64,000 nt of DNA from assembly GCF_003633755.1 (NCBI RefSeq), contig NZ_RBIL01000002.1:186001-250000 (forward strand), written 5' to 3'. The position numbers were made by a program, and so were the translations under genes. Under the pieces are notes generated by a model. The model made no database searches and was not told where the DNA came from. It saw only the letters and a program-made list of their open reading frames with translations. Shown here piece after piece: positions 53,403 to 61,188 of this stretch. The number at the start of each line of letters is the position of its first letter. The first letter of the stretch is position 1. This DNA is from Solirubrobacter pauli (GTDB lineage Bacteria; Actinomycetota; Thermoleophilia; Solirubrobacterales; Solirubrobacteraceae).

Positions 53403-53517
53403 GAACCTCCCAGAACCTGTTGTCGATCCGCACAGTGACTCGCCGGGTTGACGATCTCCGGCCCTCCGGACCCGGCGTTGGTCTCGGTCCCGTTCACAAC
53501 TCCCTAGGATCACGCCC

Positions 53518-54183
53518 GTGCTGCGGGTGCTGGTGGCGGAGGACGAGGACGGAACCCGGTTGTCGCTCGCGCACGTCCTGCGGACGGAGGGCTACGAGGT
53601 CGAAGAGGCCCGGGACGGCATCGAAGCGGAGCGGCTCGGCACCGAGGGCGACCATGCGCTCGTGCTGCTCGACGTGGAGATGCCCGGGCTGGACGGCGTC
53701 GAGGTCTGCCGTCGGATCCGGGCCGCGCGGCCGAGCGTGCCGATCGTGATGCTCACCGGGCGCAGCACCGAGCTGGACGCGATCCGTGGGCTCGACGCCG
53801 GCGCCGACGACTACGTGGCCAAGCCGTTTCGCCTGCAGGAGCTGCTCGCCCGCGTGCGCGCGCACGTGCGACGGTCGAACCCCGACGTGGTCGCCGCCGG
53901 GGACGTGCGCGTCGACAAGCTCGGCCGGCGCGTCTGGCACGGCGACGAAGAGCTCGCGCTCAGCCCGCGCGAGTTCGACCTGCTGGCGTTCCTCGTCCAC
54001 AACGCGACCCGCACGGTCACGCGCGAGGAGGTCATGAACGCCGTCTGGAACGGCGAGTGGCAGGGCTCGAACAAGACGCTGGACATGAACGTCGTGGCGC
54101 TCCGGCGCAAGCTGGGGGACGACGCGCGGGCCCCGCGGCACGTCATCACCGTGCGCGGTGTGGGCCTGCGCTTCGAGCCTTGA
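53518..54183 (+). CDS. OmpR-family response regulator
   Basis: A 221-residue DNA-binding regulator. Receiver domain: VLVAEDEDGTRLSLAHVL, phospho-acceptor Asp in LVLLDVEMPGLDGVEV, then MLTGRS and DDYVAKPFRL. Winged-helix effector: ELALSPREFDLLAFLVHNAT, TLDMNVVALRRKLGDD and VRGVGLRFEP. GTG 53518 follows a TAGGAT -10-like box by 7 nt. It sits directly upstream of cheA (49 bp), but the output is transcription, so it may be a target of that kinase or of an unlinked one. Confidence 0.94.
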   Translation: MLRVLVAEDEDGTRLSLAHVLRTEGYEVEEARDGIEAERLGTEGDHALVLLDVEMPGLDGVEVCRRIRAARPSVPIVMLTGRSTELDAIRGLDAGADDYVAKPFRLQELLARVRAHVRRSNPDVVAAGDVRVDKLGRRVWHGDEELALSPREFDLLAFLVHNATRTVTREEVMNAVWNGEWQGSNKTLDMNVVALRRKLGDDARAPRHVITVRGVGLRFEP

Positions 54184-54232
54184 CCGAACCTTTGCCTTAA
54201 AGCCGTGGCCCGAGCGGCCGACCACCAAGGTC

Positions 54233-56227
54233 GTGGACGAGACCGCCGAATATCTCCCGATGTTCCTGGCCGAGGGCCGGGAGCACCTGCAGGAGCTCAA
54301 CCTTGCCGTGGTGCGCATCGAGGAGACGCCTGATGATCAGGCGACCGTCGACGAGATCTTCCGGATCGCGCACTCGCTCAAGGGCATGAGCGCGACCATG
54401 GGCTTCGCCGGCATGGCGGCGCTCACGCACGAGATGGAAGACGTGTTCGAGCTCCTGCGCCAGCGCGCGGGTGGGCTCGAGCGCTCCGCCGTCGACGTGC
54501 TCCTCGAGTGCCTGGACGCGCTCGAGGCCGCGACCGACGCGATCGAGACCAGTGGCGCCGAGGAGATCACCCCCGAGCCGCTGATCGCTCGCCTGCGCAC
54601 CCTGGTGCGCGACGATGAGGCCCCCACGGGCCTCACGCCCGCCGACGTCGAGGCCGAGGCTCCCACGAGCCTCGCGACCGTCATCGAGCCGCCGGAGAAC
54701 CTGAGCGAGCTGGCCCAGGGCCGGCGCGTGGTCCAGGTGCTGGCCGAGCTCGTCGAGGACGCCTCGATCCCGTCCGTGCGCGCCTACATGGTGCTGTCGA
54801 CGCTCGCCGAGCTCGGCGAGACGCTCGCCTGCCGCCCCGCGCCGGACGACGTGGAGACCTTCAAGGGCACCGAGATCGTCGCCTGGCTGGTGAGCGACCG
54901 GACCGACGCCGAGCTGGCCGAGGCCGCCGCGTCGATCGCCGAGATCGCCGACGCCACCGCCATCGAGGCCGTCCCCGACGCTGCCGTCGACGCGCCCGAG
55001 GAGGCCCCGGAGACCGCCGCGGCCGCCGTCGCCGCCGCCGAGCCGGCCAAGGCCGCCGCCGCCCCGCGCGGCAACCACGGCTCCTCGACCGTCCGCGTCG
55101 ACGCCGAGCGCCTCGACCAGCTGATGCACGCCATGGGCGAGCTCGTGCTGCACCGGACGCACGTCGAGGGCCTCGCCGCGCACGCCGACATCCCGGGCCT
55201 GCCGCAGGCCCTGCAGGCGCTGACGCGCACCTCGCACGCGCTGCAGGCGATGGTCATGCAGGTCCGCATGATCCCGGTCGAGGCCGTGCTGCTGCGCTTC
55301 CCGCGGCTCGTGCGCGACCTCTCGGTCAAGCTCTCCAAGCAGGTCGAGCTCGAGCTCATCGGCAAGGACACCGAGCTGGATCGCAGCGTCGTCGACTCGC
55401 TCGGCGACCCGCTGGTCCACCTCATCCGCAACTCGCTCGACCACGGCCTCGAAGGCCCGGAGGAGCGCCGCGCGGCCGGCAAGCCGGAGACCGGCAAGCT
55501 GGAGATCTCGGCGCGTCACGCCGGCGGCAACGTGGTCATCTCCGTCAAGGACGACGGCCGCGGCGTCGACCCGGCCCGCGTCGCCCAGAAGGCGTTCGAG
55601 CGTGGCCTGATCACGGCCGAGGCCGTCGACTCGATCGACATGGCCCGCGCGACCGAGCTGCTGTTCCACCCCGGCTTCTCGACGGCCGACGTCACCTCCG
55701 ACATCTCCGGCCGCGGCGTCGGCATGGACGCCGTGCGGGTCGCCATCCGCGGCCTCGGCGGCGAGGTGACGATGACGTCCGTCCTCGGCCAGGGAACGAC
55801 TTCCGAGATCCGCCTGCCGTTGACGCTGGCGATCATGGCCGCCCTGCTCGTGCAGGCCGACGGGCGCGCGTTCGCGATCCCGCTGGACCGCATCGAGCGC
55901 ACCGTGCGGCTCGCCGACCAGACCGTGCGCTCCGTCGCCGGCAGCCGGATGCTCGTCATGAGCGACGGCGTGATGCCGCTCGTCGACGCCTCCGAGCAGT
56001 TCGGCGGCTCGCGCGACAACGACGCGGCGTTCGCCGTGATCGTGCGCGGCAACGGCCAGCGGCTGGCGTTCGCGGTGGCGGCGATGGACGGCCAGCGCGA
56101 GCTGGTCACACGGCCGCTGCCGCCGGAAGTTGCCGACGGCTCGGCCCTCTCGGGCGCTGCCGTCCTGTCGGACGGGCAGATCGCCCTGATCGTCGATTGC
56201 GACGCCGTCGCAGAGGGAGTCGCGTGA
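54233..56227 (+). CDS. cheA: Chemotaxis-type histidine kinase CheA
   Basis: A 664-residue kinase. Hpt domain with phospho-acceptor H47 (IFRIAHSLKGMSATMGF). A long Ala/Glu-rich middle (about 115-285) may replace or contain P2. Dimerisation helices (STVRVDAERLDQLMHAMGELV) come next, then HATPase (LVHLIRNSLDHGLEG, VKDDGRGVD, SGRGVGMDAVR). The C-terminal CheW-like domain (ALLVQADGRAFAIPLDRIERTVRL) couples to receptors. GTG 54233 is the best in-frame start. It is coupled to cheC by GTGA. No MCP, CheW, CheR or CheB lies in the window. Confidence 0.95.
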   Translation: MDETAEYLPMFLAEGREHLQELNLAVVRIEETPDDQATVDEIFRIAHSLKGMSATMGFAGMAALTHEMEDVFELLRQRAGGLERSAVDVLLECLDALEAATDAIETSGAEEITPEPLIARLRTLVRDDEAPTGLTPADVEAEAPTSLATVIEPPENLSELAQGRRVVQVLAELVEDASIPSVRAYMVLSTLAELGETLACRPAPDDVETFKGTEIVAWLVSDRTDAELAEAAASIAEIADATAIEAVPDAAVDAPEEAPETAAAAVAAAEPAKAAAAPRGNHGSSTVRVDAERLDQLMHAMGELVLHRTHVEGLAAHADIPGLPQALQALTRTSHALQAMVMQVRMIPVEAVLLRFPRLVRDLSVKLSKQVELELIGKDTELDRSVVDSLGDPLVHLIRNSLDHGLEGPEERRAAGKPETGKLEISARHAGGNVVISVKDDGRGVDPARVAQKAFERGLITAEAVDSIDMARATELLFHPGFSTADVTSDISGRGVGMDAVRVAIRGLGGEVTMTSVLGQGTTSEIRLPLTLAIMAALLVQADGRAFAIPLDRIERTVRLADQTVRSVAGSRMLVMSDGVMPLVDASEQFGGSRDNDAAFAVIVRGNGQRLAFAVAAMDGQRELVTRPLPPEVADGSALSGAAVLSDGQIALIVDCDAVAEGVA

Positions 56228-56814
56228 GCGCTTCATACAACGAGGTCCAGCTCGACGCATTGCGCGAGCTGGCCAACATCGGGGCCGGCACGGCCTCGAC
56301 CGCCCTGTCCGAGATGCTCGGCCGCTCGATCGACCTTGCCGTACCGGATGTGTTCGTCCTGCCGATGGCCGACGCCATCGACCAGCTCGGCCCGGCCGAG
56401 CAGGACATCACGGGCATCATGCTCGGCGTCGAGGGCGAGCTGCCCGGCACCGTCCTGATGCTGCTGACGCCCGAGAACGCCGAGAAGATCTGCGTCATGC
56501 TCGGCCTGCCGCCCGACTCGGAGCTGGCGCCGTCGGCGCTGGGCGAGATCGGCAACGTCGTCGGCACGTCCTACCTCAACGCGCTGGCCGGCATGACCGG
56601 CATCGCCGTCGAGCCGACCCCGCCCACGACCGTGACGGACATGCTCGGCGCGATCGTCGAGTCGATCCTCGCGGTCCGCGCCATGTCGAGCGATCGCACC
56701 CTGCTGCTGGACTCGAGCCTCATCGTGGAGGGCGAGGACTGCTCGATCGTCTTCCTGCTCGTCCCCGACCACGGTGGGGCCGAGGAGCTGCTCGAGCGCA
56801 TCGGGTTGGCATGA
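56224..56814 (+). CDS. cheC: CheC-family CheY-P phosphatase
   Basis: A 196-residue protein with both phosphatase motifs D/S-x3-E-x2-N intact: LDALRELANIGAGTAS (about residue 11) and PSALGEIGNVVGTSYLNAL (about residue 108). It should dephosphorylate CheY-P and bind CheD, which stimulates it. Overlaps cheA (GTGA) and cheD (ATGA), so the operon is stoichiometrically coupled. Two active motifs separate it from FliY/CheX alternatives. Confidence 0.93.
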   Translation: MSASYNEVQLDALRELANIGAGTASTALSEMLGRSIDLAVPDVFVLPMADAIDQLGPAEQDITGIMLGVEGELPGTVLMLLTPENAEKICVMLGLPPDSELAPSALGEIGNVVGTSYLNALAGMTGIAVEPTPPTTVTDMLGAIVESILAVRAMSSDRTLLLDSSLIVEGEDCSIVFLLVPDHGGAEELLERIGLA

Positions 56815-57338
56815 GCGACCTGATGGCACGCATGGGCGAGCTCTGCGCCTCCGGCACCGTCGGAGACCAGCTCGTCGCGCTCGGCCTCGGCTCCTGCATC
56901 GGCCTCGTGCTGCTGGACCGCCGCAAGGGCGTCGCCGGCCTCGCGCACATCGTGCTGCCGGCGTCCGAGGGCCACAAAGAGCTCAACCCGCTCAAGTTCG
57001 CCGACAAGGCCGTCCCCGAGCTGATCCGTCAAGTGACGGCGCGCGGTGGGCGGAAGCCGATGTTCGAGGCGATCCTCGTCGGTGGCGCGAGCATGTTCGC
57101 CGGCGCGGGCTCGACCCTCGAGGTCGGCGTCCGCAACGCGGCGGCGGTGCGCGAGGCGCTCGCGAAGGAGCGCATCCGCATCCACGCGGAGGACACCGGC
57201 GGCACCAAGGGCCGCACGGTGCGCGTGGACCCTGCCACCGGCATCGTCACGGTCCGCAAGGCGGGCTCCAAGGACGAGCAGCTGTACCCCGCACTTTCCA
57301 AGACTTCCCATACCCGTGTACTCCAGGAGGTGGCCTGA
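56811..57338 (+). CDS. cheD: Chemoreceptor glutamine deamidase CheD
   Basis: A 175-residue enzyme with the catalytic Cys in LGLGSCIGLVLLD and His in GLAHIVLPASEGH, followed by the conserved Thr-containing ISVGGASMF-like segment (AILVGGASMFAG). It deamidates receptor glutamines and is sequestered by CheC. The stop is followed within 1 nt by cheY. The presence of CheD predicts methyl-accepting receptors elsewhere in the genome. Confidence 0.93.
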   Translation: MSDLMARMGELCASGTVGDQLVALGLGSCIGLVLLDRRKGVAGLAHIVLPASEGHKELNPLKFADKAVPELIRQVTARGGRKPMFEAILVGGASMFAGAGSTLEVGVRNAAAVREALAKERIRIHAEDTGGTKGRTVRVDPATGIVTVRKAGSKDEQLYPALSKTSHTRVLQEVA

Positions 57339-57339
57339 G

Positions 57340-57699
57340 ATGGCCCGCGTTCTCGTCGTCGACGACGCCGCGTTCATGCGCAAGATGGTGTCCGACGCCC
57401 TTACCAAGGCCGGCCACGAAGTGATCGCCGAAGCGACGAACGGCCAGGAGGCCGTCGACCAGTTCCAGGCGCTCAAGCCTGATCTGGCCACGCTCGACAT
57501 CACCATGCCCGAGAAGGACGGCCTCGCCGCCCTCGCCGAGATCATGTCGCTCGACCCCACCGCGCGCGTGATCATGTGCTCCGCCCTCGGCCAGGAGTCG
57601 AAGGTCATGGAGTCGATCAAGCTCGGCGCCCGTGACTTCGTGGTCAAGCCGTTCAAGGCCGACCGCGTGCAGGAAGCGGTCGAGAAGGCGCTCGCCTAG
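57340..57699 (+). CDS. cheY: CheY-type single-domain response regulator
   Basis: A 119-residue receiver: VLVVDDAAFMRKMVSDALTKAG with the acidic pair, phospho-acceptor Asp in LATLDITMPEKDG, Ser/Thr in VIMCSALGQ and Lys in DFVVKPFKA. No output domain, so it acts by protein contact. A strong AGGAGGTGG lies before ATG 57340 inside the cheD end. It is the last gene of the operon and shares CTAG at its stop with the convergent Hpt gene. Confidence 0.95.
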   Translation: MARVLVVDDAAFMRKMVSDALTKAGHEVIAEATNGQEAVDQFQALKPDLATLDITMPEKDGLAALAEIMSLDPTARVIMCSALGQESKVMESIKLGARDFVVKPFKADRVQEAVEKALA

Positions 57700-57995
57700 G
57701 CGAGCCGAGCACCGAGCGCGGCGTCCACTGCGGACGCCGCGTGCTCCACGGCGGCCAGCGAGCCGCCGCCGAGCTCGACATCACGCGCCGCGGCGGCCAA
57801 GGCCGCCGCGCCGAAGCTGGCCGCGCCCGAGCGCAGTCCATGCGCGTGGTGTCGGATCGCCTCCGGGTCGGTTGCGGTCCGGAGCTGCGCCAGCCGCGTC
57901 GCGAGGTCCTCGCGGTACGCGACGAGCAGCTCGTGCAGGGTGTCCGCGCCGAGCGTCGTCTCCAGCTCGGCGAGCTGCGCCGGGTCCAGCGTCAA
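57696..57995 (-). CDS. Hpt-domain phosphotransfer protein
   Basis: A ~99-residue helical protein whose core RHHAHGLRSGAASFGAAALA carries the phosphotransfer His of the HxLKGxxxxxG Hpt motif. Start TTG 57995 overlaps the TGA of the response regulator upstream (TTGA), making a co-translated phosphorelay pair. It may shuttle phosphate between the hybrid kinases or CheA and that regulator. An alternative start further upstream cannot be excluded. Confidence 0.82.
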   Translation of the reverse strand: MTLDPAQLAELETTLGADTLHELLVAYREDLATRLAQLRTATDPEAIRHHAHGLRSGAASFGAAALAAAARDVELGGGSLAAVEHAASAVDAALGARLA

Positions 57996-58702
57996 CGCCC
58001 GGGACCCATCCGGAAGCCGATCCCGCGCACGGTCAGGATGAAGTGCGGGTTGCGGCCGTCGTCGCCGAGCTTGCGGCGCAGGTTCGAGATGTGGACGCCG
58101 ACCAGGTGGTCGTCGCCGAACCAGTTCTCGCCCCAGACCCGCTCGAGCAGCTGCGCGCGCGTGAACGCGACGCGCGGTGAGCCGCTGAGCACGTCCAGCA
58201 GGTCGAACTCGCGGCGGGTCAGGCTCAGCGGCGCGCCGTCCAGGCACGCCTCACGCGCGGCCGGGTTGACCACGAGCGCGCCGAACGTGCGCGCTTCCTC
58301 GGCCGGCAGCCCGACGGGCACGGTCTGCAGGCGCCGCGGGCGGCGCAGCAGCGCCTGCACGCGTGCGATGAACTCGGCCGTCGAGAACGGCTTGGTGATG
58401 TAGTCGTCGGCGCCGGCCTCGAAGCCGATCACCTTGTCGAGCTCGGAGTCCTGCGCCGTGAGCATGAGGACGTACGCGTCGCTGAACTCGCGCAGCGAGC
58501 GGCAGGTCGTGAAGCCGTCGCTGCCGGGCAGGCCGACGTCGAGGATGACCAGCTCGGGGTCCGTGGCCCGTGCGGCGTCGATGCCGGCCTCGCCGTCGTC
58601 GGCGGTCTCGACGCAGAACCCCTGCTGGGTGAGGAGGGCGGCGACGAGCATCCGGGCGGAGGGCGTGTCCTCGATGACGAGGGCTCGACGCGGAGGGGGC
58701 AT
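57992..58702 (-). CDS. OmpR-family response regulator
   Basis: A 236-residue regulator: RALVIEDTPSARMLVAALLTQQG (acidic pair), Asp in LVILDVGLPGSDGFTT, LMLTAQDSEL and DDYITKPFST in the receiver. A winged helix follows (LSLTRREFDLLDVLSG, VHISNLRRKLGDD, VRGIGFRMGPGR). It precedes and overlaps the Hpt gene, with no histidine kinase adjacent, so the signal probably arrives by phosphorelay. A short spacer of about 32 bp separates it from cobK. Confidence 0.94.
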   Translation of the reverse strand: MPPPRRALVIEDTPSARMLVAALLTQQGFCVETADDGEAGIDAARATDPELVILDVGLPGSDGFTTCRSLREFSDAYVLMLTAQDSELDKVIGFEAGADDYITKPFSTAEFIARVQALLRRPRRLQTVPVGLPAEEARTFGALVVNPAAREACLDGAPLSLTRREFDLLDVLSGSPRVAFTRAQLLERVWGENWFGDDHLVGVHISNLRRKLGDDGRNPHFILTVRGIGFRMGPGR

Positions 58703-58734
58703 CGCCCCCAGTATCGACGTTTGTCAGAAAACCG

Positions 58735-59382
58735 TTAGTCCGATAGGAGGAGTCGGACTTCACCCGGCGTGGCGGCGCTCTGCTGCACGGCCGGTTTCAG
58801 CGGGCGACGGATGAGGATCACGCGCAGGGCCGTCTTGCGTGCGGCCTCGAGCTTGGCGTCCGGGCCGCCGCTGTCCTTGGTCACGAGGTGGGTAAGCCGG
58901 TGGCGCTCGATCAGCTCCAGCTCGCCCGCCAGGGCGAACGGACCCTTGGCGAGCACCAGCTCGCGGTGCGGCGGGAGCACCGGGGGCGGGGTGAGCGCGC
59001 GCACGAGGAAGAACGCGGGGTGGGCCCGGAGCGTCTCCAGCTCGTGGTGGCCGGTGGTGAGGAAGACGCGCGCGTCGGCGGGCAGGTCGGCGTCCGCGAG
59101 CGTGTCGACGTAGGTCCAGTCGTCGCCGGGCTGCGGTGTGAAGCCCGGGCGCTCGAGGCGGATCACGCGCACACCGGCGTGCTGCGCGTTGGCGCTGATG
59201 CGGGTCGCGAACGGGTGGGTCGCGTCGACGATGGTCGTGATCCCCTGCTCGCGCACGTAGCGGGCGAGCCCGTCGGCGCCGCCGAAGCGCGTGGTGCGGG
59301 CGAGCGCGAGGATCGCGTCGTCGCCGAGCAGCGCCTTCAGCGCTCGGGCCTCCTGCGTCCCGCCTAAGATCAGCACCCGCAT
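58735..59382 (-). CDS. cobK: Precorrin-6A reductase
   Basis: A 215-residue NADPH-dependent enzyme of the aerobic cobalamin pathway (precorrin-6A to dihydro-precorrin). N-terminal MRVLILGGTQEARALKALL is the standard CobK/CbiJ start. Later blocks GITTIVDATHPFATRISANAQ, ARVFLTTGHHEL and LVTKDSGGPDAKLEAARK are diagnostic. Its ATG (59380-59382, complement) overlaps the ATG of the divergent cobF by two bases, so the start is fixed by protein family rather than a Shine-Dalgarno. Confidence 0.94.
   Translation of the reverse strand: MRVLILGGTQEARALKALLGDDAILALARTTRFGGADGLARYVREQGITTIVDATHPFATRISANAQHAGVRVIRLERPGFTPQPGDDWTYVDTLADADLPADARVFLTTGHHELETLRAHPAFFLVRALTPPPVLPPHRELVLAKGPFALAGELELIERHRLTHLVTKDSGGPDAKLEAARKTALRVILIRRPLKPAVQQSAATPGEVRLLLSD
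59365..59370 (+). promoter_or_regulatory. -10-like TAAGAT for cobF inside the cobK 5' end
   Basis: TAAGAT ends 10 nt before the cobF ATG (59381) and would give a leaderless transcript. The box lies within the first six codons of the divergent cobK, so the two genes cannot both be bound and transcribed freely. Confidence 0.4.
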
Positions 59383-60103
59383 GGGGGCCGATGCTGACAC
59401 GCGCCGCGTCTGGGTGATCGGGATCGGGGCGGGAGATCCCGCCTGGATGACGCTCGCCGCGGCGCGGGCGCTGGAGGCCGTGGACGTCGTGTTCGTCTTC
59501 CAGAAGGGCGACGACGACGAGCTGGCCGCGGCCCGGCGCGCGCTGCTGCCGGCCGGCGTGCGCGAGGTCGTGATCGAGGACCCGCCGCGCGGGCGCGGTG
59601 CCGCGGCGGTGGCCGAGTGGCGGGCGCGCCGGGTGGCGCTCGTCCGCGAGGCGGTGGCGGCCGAGGACGGCGAGGGCGCGTTCCTCGCCTGGGGCGATCC
59701 GTCGCTGTACGACGGGCTGATCGACGTGCTGCGCGAGGCCGGCCTCGGCGTGCGCGTCGTGCCAGGGATCTCCGCCGTGTCCGCGCTGGCCGCGCAGTTC
59801 GGGATCGCGATCAACCGCGTCGGCGGCTCGGTGCTGATCACGAGCGGGCGCCGGCTGGCCGCGGACGGCTGGCCCGACGCGGTGGGCGACGTGGTCGTGA
59901 TGCTCGACGCCGACCTCACCTTCCGGGCGTTCCCGGACGCCGAGATCTATTGGGGCGCCTACCTCGGCACGCCGGACGAGCTGCTGCTGTCCGGCGTGGT
60001 CGCCGAGGTGTCAGATGAGATCGCGCGCGTCAGGAGTGCGGCGCGCGAGCGGAAAGGCTGGATGTTCGATACGTACCTGCTGCGGCGGGTCGCACCTGGC
60101 TGA
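59381..60103 (+). CDS. cobF: Precorrin-6A synthase (deacetylating)
   Basis: A 240-residue SAM-dependent C1 methyltransferase of the aerobic cobalamin route. VWVIGIGAGDPAWMTLAAARAL is the tetrapyrrole methylase start, with VFVFQKGDDDEL, FLAWGDPSLYDGLIDVL and VVPGISAVSALAAQFGI characteristic of CobF. Its presence marks the oxygen-dependent pathway. ATG 59381 is used. The 3' end runs 74 bp antisense into cbtA. Confidence 0.94.
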   Translation: MGADADTRRVWVIGIGAGDPAWMTLAAARALEAVDVVFVFQKGDDDELAAARRALLPAGVREVVIEDPPRGRGAAAVAEWRARRVALVREAVAAEDGEGAFLAWGDPSLYDGLIDVLREAGLGVRVVPGISAVSALAAQFGIAINRVGGSVLITSGRRLAADGWPDAVGDVVVMLDADLTFRAFPDAEIYWGAYLGTPDELLLSGVVAEVSDEIARVRSAARERKGWMFDTYLLRRVAPG

Positions 60104-60806
60104 TCCAGCGCTCGGCGAGGGCGCCGAAGCCCAGGCCGAGGGTCGCGTAGAGCACCGCGTGGGTGCCGAGCGTGGCGAGCCGGAAGTCGTAGATCACGCT
60201 GGCGCTGAAGCCGGCGGGCGTCTCGTCCAGGCTCGGCATCAGCAGCTGCGAGATCACCATCAGCGCGATGTAGCTGCCGACCGCGACGAGCGTGCCGTTC
60301 CACGCGCCGAGGCGCTTGACGGCGTCGCGGCCCACGCGGAGCGCGGCGAACGCGGCGACGACCGACAGCAGCAGCATCACGAAGTAGTTCTGCGTGCGCG
60401 AGGCGATCGTCTCGTCCGCGCCGACGGCCGGCGGGTTGCTGGGGTACTTCAGGAACGGCACGAGCACGATCACGGCGAAGGCGACGAGCGCCAGGGTCGC
60501 GGCCGTGACGCGCGGGCGCGCGTGGCCGACGCGGCCGAAGACCGCGGCGAAGACGAGCGCGAACACGCCGCCGACGGCGACCGCGTAGACGATCGTGCCG
60601 GTGAGGAGGCCGAGGCTGGCCTGCATCGTCCGGCTCACGAGCGGCGCCTCGTCCGAGGGCGGGCTCGTGGCCTCCTCGAACGCGATCGCCCGGTCGATCG
60701 ACGGCTCGCCGAAGACCTTCGCGAAGACGAACATCAGCACGCCGGCCGCGAGGCCGGCGAGCATGCCGCGGATCAGTAGGCCGCGGACGACCTTTTGGCT
60801 GTCCAC
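60030..60806 (-). CDS. cbtA: CbtA-type cobalt transporter subunit
   Basis: A 258-residue membrane protein with five to six helices: VVRGLLIRGMLAGLAAGVLMF, SLGLLTGTIVYAVAVGGVF, LALVAFAVIVLVPFLKYPSNPPAVG and later segments. The LKYPSNPP loop is a hallmark of CbtA. With CbtB it imports cobalt for cobalamin synthesis. GTG 60806 is preferred because it lies 1 bp after the cbtB stop. Upstream riboswitch control is expected. The last 74 bp overlap cobF. Confidence 0.9.
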   Translation of the reverse strand: MDSQKVVRGLLIRGMLAGLAAGVLMFVFAKVFGEPSIDRAIAFEEATSPPSDEAPLVSRTMQASLGLLTGTIVYAVAVGGVFALVFAAVFGRVGHARPRVTAATLALVAFAVIVLVPFLKYPSNPPAVGADETIASRTQNYFVMLLLSVVAAFAALRVGRDAVKRLGAWNGTLVAVGSYIALMVISQLLMPSLDETPAGFSASVIYDFRLATLGTHAVLYATLGLGFGALAERWISQVRPAAAGTYRTSSLSARAPHS

Positions 60807-60807
60807 G

Positions 60808-61026
60808 CTAGTGGCAGGGGAAGCCGAGCAGGTGCCGGGCGTCGTGGACCCACTCATGGAGGGTCATGCCCGGGAACACCGACGTCGCGCCTTCCTCAGC
60901 CCCGACGAAGTAGAACAGCATGGTCGCCAGCAGCGCCGTCAGGATGGCGTAGGGGATGAGATCCCCGAGCGGCATCAGCGGGACGTTGGGGGCTTCGACC
61001 TCAGGCGTGTATGTGGTGTCCGTCAA
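60808..61026 (-). CDS. cbtB: CbtB-type cobalt transporter subunit
   Basis: A 72-residue protein with one membrane helix (LIPYAILTALLATMLFYFVG) and a C-terminal cobalt-binding tail HEWVHDARHLLGFPCH, the defining His-rich end of CbtB. The TTG start at 61026 is supported by GGGAGGAAA 7-8 nt upstream. It is the first gene after the cobalamin riboswitch and is followed by cbtA. Confidence 0.93.
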   Translation of the reverse strand: MTDTTYTPEVEAPNVPLMPLGDLIPYAILTALLATMLFYFVGAEEGATSVFPGMTLHEWVHDARHLLGFPCH

Positions 61027-61075
61027 AGTGGTTTCCTCCCTCGGGATCGAGCGTCCCGGGTGCAGAGTGCGGATC

Positions 61076-61163
61076 GCGAAGGTGCAGTTCCTGGCTTCCG
61101 GGGGTTCGCCCGGACACAGTGGCGCGACCGCGCCGGAATCTCACCGGCTTCCTTGCACCTCGC
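61076..61163 (-). ncRNA. Cobalamin riboswitch
   Basis: Read on the complement, GCGAGGTGCA (61154-61163) pairs with TGCACCTTCGC (61076-61086) to close the aptamer. Inside lie the conserved AAGCCGGTGAGATTCCGGC, the GCGCCACTGT segment and a B12-box-like GGAAGCCAGGAACTGC (complement of about 61085-61100). It occupies most of the 162-bp gap between cobS and cbtB. The short GGGA...TCCC hairpin next to the cbtB Shine-Dalgarno (about 61041-61055) is a candidate expression platform. High cobalamin should switch off cbtBA. Confidence 0.92.
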
Positions 61164-61188
61164 GCTGACTGCCGGATCGTAGAGCACG

